In this document: positions 14,418 through 19,388 of the stretch, piece after piece | Layout of the letters: each line of letters opens with the position of its first letter | How positions within the stretch are numbered: the stretch's first letter is position 1 | NCBI GenBank assembly: GCA_037383845.1 | Contig: JARRON010000043.1 | Coordinates: 1 to 19,388 of the forward strand | Direction of reading: 5' to 3' | Length of the DNA stretch: 19,388 nt | Source: JARRON01 sp037383845 | GTDB lineage: Bacteria; Pseudomonadota; Gammaproteobacteria; Steroidobacterales; XN24 | The notes under the pieces: generated by a model | What the model was told of the DNA's origin: nothing | Databases searched by the model: none | What the model saw: only the letters and a program-made list of their open reading frames with translations | Made by a program: the position numbers and the translations under genes

Positions 14418-15746
14418 TTGTTCGAACGCCCACGGCACGGAGAACGTGCCATTCTGGTCTACGCGGGACTTGGCGGTCCTTCTTCCCAAGACGATATCGA
14501 AGAACTCGAGCGCCTGGCGGTTTCTGCCGGCGCTGAGCTGGTCGGGCGGCTGACCACGGTCCGGAAGAGCCCGGATCCCCGCTTCTTCATCGGCAGCGGC
14601 AAGGTGGAAGAACTCCGGGCCAGTATCGCGGAGCAGAGCGCCGATCTCGTCATCTTCGACCACGAGCTGTCGCCGAGCCAGGAACGGAACCTGGAGCGGG
14701 CCATCTCGTGCCGCGTGCTGGACCGGACCGGCCTCATCCTGGACATCTTCGCCCAGCGGGCCCGGAGCTTCGAGGGCAAGCTCCAGGTGGAACTGGCGCA
14801 GCTGAAGCACCTCTCCACTCGCCTGGTCAGGGGCTGGACCCACCTGGAAAGGCAGAAGGGCGGCATCGGTCTCCGGGGCCCGGGAGAGACCCAGCTGGAG
14901 ACGGACCGCAGGCTGCTCGGCCAGCGCATCAAGACCCTGACCCAGCGTCTCCAGCGCGTGGACCGCCAGCGGGAGCAGGGCCGCCGGACGCGCCGGCGGG
15001 CGGACGTGCCCACGGTCTCCCTGGTGGGCTATACCAACGCGGGCAAGTCCACGCTGTTCAATTCCCTGACCGAGTCGGACGTCTACGCGGCGGACCAGCT
15101 GTTCGCCACGCTGGACCCGACCCTGCGCCGCCTGTCCCTGGGCCCGGGGCTGGACGTGGTGCTGGCCGATACCGTGGGCTTCGTCCGGGATCTTCCCCAC
15201 GACCTGGTGGCGGCATTCCGCTCGACGCTCAAGGAAACCCGTGAGGCCGCGCTGCTGCTGCACGTGGTCGACGCGGCCGACCCGGAGCGGGACGAGCGCA
15301 TGGCCCAGGTCAACCGGGTGCTCGCCGAGATCGGCGCGGAGGATGTTCCCCAGCTTCTCGTGTTCAACAAGGTGGATCTCACCGGCGATGCGCCGGCCGT
15401 CGTCCGGGACGACCTGGGTCGTCCCCGGTCGGTGTGGATGTCCGCCGCCACGGCCGAGGGCATGGACCTGCTGGTGGACGCGTTGCTGGACCTGTTCGGG
15501 AGAGGACAGGTGGCCGGCAGGGTCCACCTCGATGCATCGGAAGGCCGGGCCCGATCGAAATTGTATGACGCCGGCATCGTGACGGCGGAGTCGGAAGACG
15601 GTGAAGGGGGCTGGGATCTCGACATCGAAGCGCCCAGGGCCACGTTCGCCCGGCTCTGTCGCGAAGCAGGCCTGGAACCCGGGCGCCTTCACGGTCATTC
15701 TTGTGACCCCGCCGGCGCCTCTCTAAAATCGCGCTCCGTGGCCTGA
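14418..15746 (+). CDS. hflX: Ribosome-splitting GTPase HflX
   Basis: HflX is a TRAFAC GTPase that binds the ribosomal E site and splits stalled 70S ribosomes, especially under heat stress. The 442-residue protein contains the N-terminal HflX domain (FFIGSGKVEELR, FDHELSPSQERNLER, RVLDRTGLILDIFAQRA). The helical linker ends in GGIGLRGPGETQLETDRR. The G domain has G1 GYTNAGKS (204-211), G3 DTVGF (251-255), G4 NKVD (317-320) and G5 SA (342-343). The start is TTG, supported by the strong ribosome binding site. The C-terminal extension is a little longer than in E. coli (426). Its last codons overlap a good promoter for hflK. It lies directly after hfq, as in most gammaproteobacteria. Confidence 0.97.
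   Translation: MFERPRHGERAILVYAGLGGPSSQDDIEELERLAVSAGAELVGRLTTVRKSPDPRFFIGSGKVEELRASIAEQSADLVIFDHELSPSQERNLERAISCRVLDRTGLILDIFAQRARSFEGKLQVELAQLKHLSTRLVRGWTHLERQKGGIGLRGPGETQLETDRRLLGQRIKTLTQRLQRVDRQREQGRRTRRRADVPTVSLVGYTNAGKSTLFNSLTESDVYAADQLFATLDPTLRRLSLGPGLDVVLADTVGFVRDLPHDLVAAFRSTLKETREAALLLHVVDAADPERDERMAQVNRVLAEIGAEDVPQLLVFNKVDLTGDAPAVVRDDLGRPRSVWMSAATAEGMDLLVDALLDLFGRGQVAGRVHLDASEGRARSKLYDAGIVTAESEDGEGGWDLDIEAPRATFARLCREAGLEPGRLHGHSCDPAGASLKSRSVA
15701..15729 (+). promoter_or_regulatory. Sigma70 promoter for hflK-hflC inside the end of hflX
   Basis: TTGTGA (15701-15706) and TAAAAT (15724-15729) are exactly 17 bp apart, the best -35/-10 pair I see in the window. Transcription would start near 15736, giving about 60 bases of leader before hflK with its AAAGGA ribosome binding site at 15787-15792. 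Confidence 0.65.
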
Positions 15747-15797
15747 ACGACTGCATTTCGCAGCCGAATCCCCGAAGCGTCTCGACAAAGGATCGTA

Positions 15798-16946
15798 ATG
15801 GCTTGGAACGAACCCGGAAAGGGTGGCAACCCGTGGAACTCGGGCGGCCGCGGTGAGGGTCCTCCCGACCTCGACAAGGTCGTCAAGGACCTGCAGAAGA
15901 AACTGTCCGGAATTTTCGGTTCCCGCGGCGGCGGGTCCGGCGGTTCCGGGGGCGGCGGCAAGAGCTCGATTCTCGGGCCGGGGCTGATCGCGGCCGTCGC
16001 CGTCGTGCTCTGGAGCGCATCGGGCTTCTATACCGTGGATGAGGCCGAGCGGGGCGTGATCCTGCAGTTCGGCGAGTTCCACGACCTCGCGCAGCCGGGT
16101 CTGCACTGGCACATCCCGTCCCCCATCCAGACCGTGGAAAAGGTCAACGTCGCCCAGGTGGAGCGTTTCAAGCATTCCACCCGGATGCTGACGGCCGACG
16201 AGAACATCGTCCAGGTGGACCTGGTGGTGCAGTTCCGTCGCGCGGACCCGCGGGCGTACCTCTTCAACGTCCGCCGCCCGGAGGAGACCCTCAGCGAGGT
16301 CAGCGAGAGCGCCATCCGCGAGGTGGTGGGCAAGAGCACCCTGGACTACGTGCTCACCGAGGGCCGGGCCGAGGTGGCCCAGCAGACCCGGGAGATTATC
16401 CAGAGCACTCTCGATTCCTACGGGGCGGGTCTGGAGATCACCTCCGTCAACCTGCAGGACGCCAACTTCCCCTCGCAGGTGGAAGCGGCGGTGCAGGACG
16501 CCATCAAGGCCCGGGAGGACAGGGACCGGCTGGCCCTGGAGGCCCAGTCCTACGCCAACGACATCGTTCCCAGGGCCCGGGGTAATGCGGCACGGCTGCT
16601 GCAGGATGCCGAGGCCTACCGGGCGCAGATCATTGCCGACGCAGAGGGTGACGCCGCCCGTTTCACGTCGCTGCGCGAGGAGTACGAGCAGGCGCCGTTC
16701 GTCACCCGCGAGCGGCTGTATTTCGAGACGATGGAGCAGGTGCTGGGCAGTTCCAACAAGGTCATCCTGGATACCAGCAGCAGTGGCAGCCTCATGTACC
16801 TGCCCATCGAGGAGCTGATGAAGCGGCAGTCGACGTCCCGCCCGGACGGGCAGTCCGGTTCCACGTCCGTGGTCGGCCCGTCCTCGAGCCCGGATGCCGT
16901 CGGCCGGGACCGGGCTGATGACCGCCGTTCCAGGGGAGATCGCTGA
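15798..16946 (+). CDS. hflK: FtsH modulator protein HflK (SPFH/band 7)
   Basis: HflK forms with HflC a large membrane cage around the FtsH protease and modulates degradation of membrane proteins. The 382-residue protein begins MAWNEPGKGGNPW and has a Gly/Ser-rich cytoplasmic segment (GSRGGGSGGSGGGGKSS, about 41-57). One transmembrane helix (about 59-77, LGPGLIAAVAVVLWSASGF) leads to a periplasmic SPFH domain (FYTVDEAERGVILQFGEF through about residue 250). A long charged helix follows (about 240-300, AREDRDRLALEAQSYANDIVPRA). The C-terminal tail is polar and probably disordered. The ATG at 15798 follows AAAGGA by five bases. The stop overlaps the hflC start by one base (TGATG), consistent with equimolar synthesis of the complex. 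Confidence 0.96.
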   Translation: MAWNEPGKGGNPWNSGGRGEGPPDLDKVVKDLQKKLSGIFGSRGGGSGGSGGGGKSSILGPGLIAAVAVVLWSASGFYTVDEAERGVILQFGEFHDLAQPGLHWHIPSPIQTVEKVNVAQVERFKHSTRMLTADENIVQVDLVVQFRRADPRAYLFNVRRPEETLSEVSESAIREVVGKSTLDYVLTEGRAEVAQQTREIIQSTLDSYGAGLEITSVNLQDANFPSQVEAAVQDAIKAREDRDRLALEAQSYANDIVPRARGNAARLLQDAEAYRAQIIADAEGDAARFTSLREEYEQAPFVTRERLYFETMEQVLGSSNKVILDTSSSGSLMYLPIEELMKRQSTSRPDGQSGSTSVVGPSSSPDAVGRDRADDRRSRGDR

Positions 16947-17824
16947 TGAGCCCGCGCGTAACCATCCTGTTGCTGCTGATCGTGGCCGCCGGCGCCGGTA
17001 TCGCGATGTCCGTCTTCACCGTCGATGAGCGGGAGTACGCCATCAAGTTCCGCTTCGGCGAGATCGTCCGTGCCGACTACGAGCCGGGTATCCATTTCAA
17101 GGTCCCGTTCGTCAACAACGTGCGCAAGTTCGAGCGGCGGATCCTGACCCAGAACAACCCGGACGAGCCGTTCCTGACCGCCGAGAAGAAGAACCTCAAG
17201 GTGGACTTCTACGTGAAGTGGCGGATCACGGACGTTCGGGACTACTACCGCGCCACCGCCGGCGACGAAATCCTCGCCACCGGGCGGCTCCTGGAAATCA
17301 TCAAGGACGACCTTCGGGCCCAGTTCGCCAAGCGCACGGTCCAGGAGGTGGTCACTGCCGACCGGCGCGACGTGGTCACTGACCTCATGGACAGCGCCGG
17401 ACGGACCGCCTCGGAGCTGGGCATCGAGATCGTGGACGTCCGGGTGAAGGCGCTGGACCTGCCGGACGACGTCAGCGAAAGCGTATTCAATCGCATGCGC
17501 CAGGAGCGCGCCCGGATCGCCGCCCAGCTTCGCGCCGAGGGTGCCGAGACCGCCGAGCGGATTCGCTCCGAGGCCGACCGGGAGCGCACGGTGATCATCG
17601 CCGAGGCTCGGCGGGACTCGCAGAAGATCCGCGGCGACGGCGATGCCCGTGCGGCGGAGATCTATGCCGAGGCCTACGAGAAGAACCCGGAGTTCTACAG
17701 CTTCTGGCGGGGTCTGCAGGCATACCGGGCCGCCATCGGTCGGGGCCAGGACGTCCTGGTCCTGGAACCGGACAGTGAGTTCTTCAGATATCTGAAGAAT
17801 CCCGGACCGCAGCCCAGCCCGTAG
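16946..17824 (+). CDS. hflC: FtsH modulator protein HflC (SPFH/band 7)
   Basis: HflC is the partner of HflK in the FtsH-HflKC complex. The 292-residue protein (E. coli 334) has an N-terminal membrane anchor (about 5-23, VTILLLLIVAAGAGIAMSV) and the SPFH domain opening FTVDEREYAIKFRFGEIV, with EPGIHFKVPFVNNVRKFERRI. A helical region is rich in Glu/Arg (RMRQERARIAAQLRAEGAE), followed by GDGDARAAEIYAEAYEKNPEFYSFWRGLQAY, a hallmark of HflC. The ATG overlaps the hflK stop by one base and has GGGGAG upstream. A small DUF2065 gene follows after 28 bp. Confidence 0.96.
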   Translation: MSPRVTILLLLIVAAGAGIAMSVFTVDEREYAIKFRFGEIVRADYEPGIHFKVPFVNNVRKFERRILTQNNPDEPFLTAEKKNLKVDFYVKWRITDVRDYYRATAGDEILATGRLLEIIKDDLRAQFAKRTVQEVVTADRRDVVTDLMDSAGRTASELGIEIVDVRVKALDLPDDVSESVFNRMRQERARIAAQLRAEGAETAERIRSEADRERTVIIAEARRDSQKIRGDGDARAAEIYAEAYEKNPEFYSFWRGLQAYRAAIGRGQDVLVLEPDSEFFRYLKNPGPQPSP

Positions 17825-17852
17825 CGGGCTCGGCCGGCGGCGCCCAGCGCCC

Positions 17853-18047
17853 ATGGACTGGACCGACTTTCTCTCTGCCATTGCGCTGGTCATGGTGATC
17901 GAGGGCCTGCTTCCCTTCGCCAATCCCCGGGGGTCCCGGCGGGCCATGGCCATGCTCGCCCAGATGCCGGAGGACAAGCTCCGGCTCACCGGACTGTTGA
18001 GCATGGTGGCAGGACTTCTGCTGCTGTGGTTCGTGCGCTCAGGCTAG
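17853..18047 (+). CDS. DUF2065 family small inner-membrane protein (YjeT-like)
   Basis: A 64-residue protein with two predicted membrane helices: about 6-24 (FLSAIALVMVIEGLLPFA) and about 44-61 (LRLTGLLSMVAGLLLLWFV). A short polar loop joins them, with NPRGSRRAMAMLAQMPEDKLR. This matches the DUF2065/YjeT family, which lies between hflC and purA in many gammaproteobacteria, including E. coli. No function is established that I know of. The conserved position suggests a link to the HflKC-FtsH membrane complex, but that is inference. No clear ribosome binding site precedes the ATG, so translation may depend on read-through from hflC. It is easily missed because of its size. Confidence 0.88.
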   Translation: MDWTDFLSAIALVMVIEGLLPFANPRGSRRAMAMLAQMPEDKLRLTGLLSMVAGLLLLWFVRSG

Positions 18048-18055
18048 GAAAACTC

Positions 18056-18060
18056 GGAGG
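18056..18060 (+). promoter_or_regulatory. purA ribosome binding site
   Basis: GGAGG lies 9 bases before the ATG at 18070, one of the strongest Shine-Dalgarno matches in the window. No convincing purA-specific promoter is visible in the 22-bp gap after the DUF2065 gene. Confidence 0.6.
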
Positions 18061-18069
18061 CAACCCGAC

Positions 18070-19365
18070 ATGGCGAGGAACGTCATCGTCATCGGCACCC
18101 AGTGGGGTGATGAAGGCAAGGGCAAGGTCGTCGACCTGCTCACCGATCGCGTGTCCGCGGTGGTGCGGTTCCAGGGCGGCCACAATGCGGGCCATACCCT
18201 GGTCATCGGCGGGGAGAAGACTATCGTCCGCCTGATACCGTCCGGCATCCTGCGCGAAGGCGTCGAGTGTCTCATCGGCAACGGTGTGGTGCTGTCGCCG
18301 GAAGCGCTCCTGGGCGAGATCGACGAGCTGAAGTCCCGGGGCGTGCCCGCCGAGGAGCGCCTGAAGATCAGTCCCGCCTGCGCGCTGATCATCCCGTCCC
18401 ACGTGGCCCTGGACAAGGCAAGGGAAATCGCCAAGGGCGCCGCGGCCATCGGCACTACGGGCCGGGGCATCGGCCCGGCCTACGAGGACAAGGTGGCCCG
18501 CCGGGCGCTCCGCGTGTCGGACCTGTTCCACCGTGAGCGGTTCGCCTCCAAGCTGGGCGAGGTGCTGGACTTCCACAACTTCGTCCTGCAGCGCTACTTC
18601 AAGCAGGAGCCGGTGGATTTTCAGTCCACCCTGGAGCACCTGATGGAGCTCGGCGAGCGCATCAAGCCCATGGTGGAGGACGTGGTCCAGCTCATTGACG
18701 CCCATCGCCAGGCCGGCCACAACCTGCTCTTCGAGGGCGCCCAGGGCGCGCTGCTGGACATTGATCACGGCACCTACCCGTTCGTCACCTCTTCGAACAC
18801 CACCGCCGGCGGCGCCTGCACCGGCGCGGGCGTGGGTCCCCGGGCCATCGACTACGTGCTGGGCATCGTCAAGGCCTACACCACCCGCGTGGGGGCTGGT
18901 CCCTTCCCCACGGAGCTGTTCGACGAGATGGGGGAGCACCTGGCCCGCGCCGGCCACGAGTTCGGCTCGGTCACCGGGCGTCCCCGGCGCTGCGGCTGGT
19001 TCGATGCCGTGGCGCTCAAGCGCTCCATCCGCCTGAACAGCGTCTCCGGCCTGTGCGTCACCAAGCTGGACGTGCTGGACGGCCTGGACACGATCCGCAT
19101 CGCCGTTGGTTACCGTATCGGCGACCAGATCCTCGAGGTGCCGCCCCTGGTGGTGGACGCCTACTCCGACCTCGAGCCCGTCTACGAGGACATGCCGGGC
19201 TGGAAGACCTCCACCGTCGGTGTCACCCGCTACGAGGATCTCCCCGAGGCCGCCCGGGCCTACCTGGAGCGCATCCAGGAAATCGTGGGCGTGCCCGTGG
19301 ACATCATCTCGACGGGCCCGGACCGGGCCGAGACCATTGTTCTCAGGAATCCGTTCGACGTCTGA
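18070..19365 (+). CDS. purA: Adenylosuccinate synthetase (PurA)
   Basis: PurA uses GTP to join IMP and aspartate into adenylosuccinate, the first committed step from IMP to AMP. The 431-residue protein is full length (E. coli 432). It contains the P-loop-like GTQWGDEGKGKVVD (9-22) with catalytic D14, GGHNAGHT with catalytic H42, IGNGVVLSPEALL, GTTGRGIGPAYEDKVARRA, FEGAQGALLDIDHGTYPFVTSSNTTAGG, and GRPRRCGWFDAVALKRS. The ATG follows a GGAGG ribosome binding site. It closes the conserved hflK-hflC-DUF2065-purA block. Only 23 bases follow in the window, too few to judge a terminator. Confidence 0.98.
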   Translation: MARNVIVIGTQWGDEGKGKVVDLLTDRVSAVVRFQGGHNAGHTLVIGGEKTIVRLIPSGILREGVECLIGNGVVLSPEALLGEIDELKSRGVPAEERLKISPACALIIPSHVALDKAREIAKGAAAIGTTGRGIGPAYEDKVARRALRVSDLFHRERFASKLGEVLDFHNFVLQRYFKQEPVDFQSTLEHLMELGERIKPMVEDVVQLIDAHRQAGHNLLFEGAQGALLDIDHGTYPFVTSSNTTAGGACTGAGVGPRAIDYVLGIVKAYTTRVGAGPFPTELFDEMGEHLARAGHEFGSVTGRPRRCGWFDAVALKRSIRLNSVSGLCVTKLDVLDGLDTIRIAVGYRIGDQILEVPPLVVDAYSDLEPVYEDMPGWKTSTVGVTRYEDLPEAARAYLERIQEIVGVPVDIISTGPDRAETIVLRNPFDV

Positions 19366-19388
19366 ACAGCGCCCGCTCGGGACGGTTG

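Noticed and set aside
14049..15698. 549-residue minus-strand open frame antisense to hfq and hflX
   Set aside because: It is a shadow of two conserved genes with no domain of its own.

Overview
This is a GC-rich, very compact stretch of a gammaproteobacterial chromosome. The gene order queG <> nnrD-tsaE-amidase-mutL-miaA-hfq-hflX-hflK-hflC-(DUF2065)-purA is the classic gammaproteobacterial arrangement, as in the E. coli yjeS/yjeF to purA region. The neighbouring pcnB-folK-(kinase)-panB-panC-panD cluster is also typical of the class. High GC, long antisense open frames, and several GTG or TTG starts suggest a Chromatiales/Ectothiorhodospiraceae-like lineage. That placement is inference; no rRNA or other taxonomic marker is present.

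Layout. (1) 1-621: the 3' end of an extracellular-type protein with Ig-like (He_PIG) and fibronectin type III domains, whose start lies outside the window. (2) 622-940: the only gene-free stretch above 300 bp, with a hairpin after the first gene and an extended -10 promoter for pcnB. (3) 941-5676: pcnB (RNA polyadenylation), folK (folate), a deoxynucleoside kinase, panB, panC and panD (pantothenate), mostly overlapping or closely packed; panD also has its own promoter. (4) 5705-6655, minus strand: a Crp-like sensor fused to a GGDEF diguanylate cyclase, convergent with panD. (5) 6761-7852, minus strand: queG, divergent from nnrD across 38 bp that carry an overlapping two-way -10 element. (6) 7891-14052: nnrD (NAD(P)H-hydrate repair), tsaE (tRNA t6A), an AMIN/Amidase_3/LysM cell-separation amidase, mutL (mismatch repair) and miaA (tRNA i6A). 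(7) 14151-19365: hfq, hflX, hflK, hflC, a DUF2065 membrane peptide and purA.

Most of the window is core metabolism, RNA modification, repair and membrane quality control. I found no CRISPR array, insertion sequence, prophage, tRNA or rRNA, and no convincing new multi-gene system. The points most worth a second look are the Crp-GGDEF protein with a degenerate nucleotide pocket, the kinase inserted between folate and pantothenate genes, the endonuclease-type MutL C-terminus, the DUF2065 peptide next to HflKC, and several promoters readable by eye.
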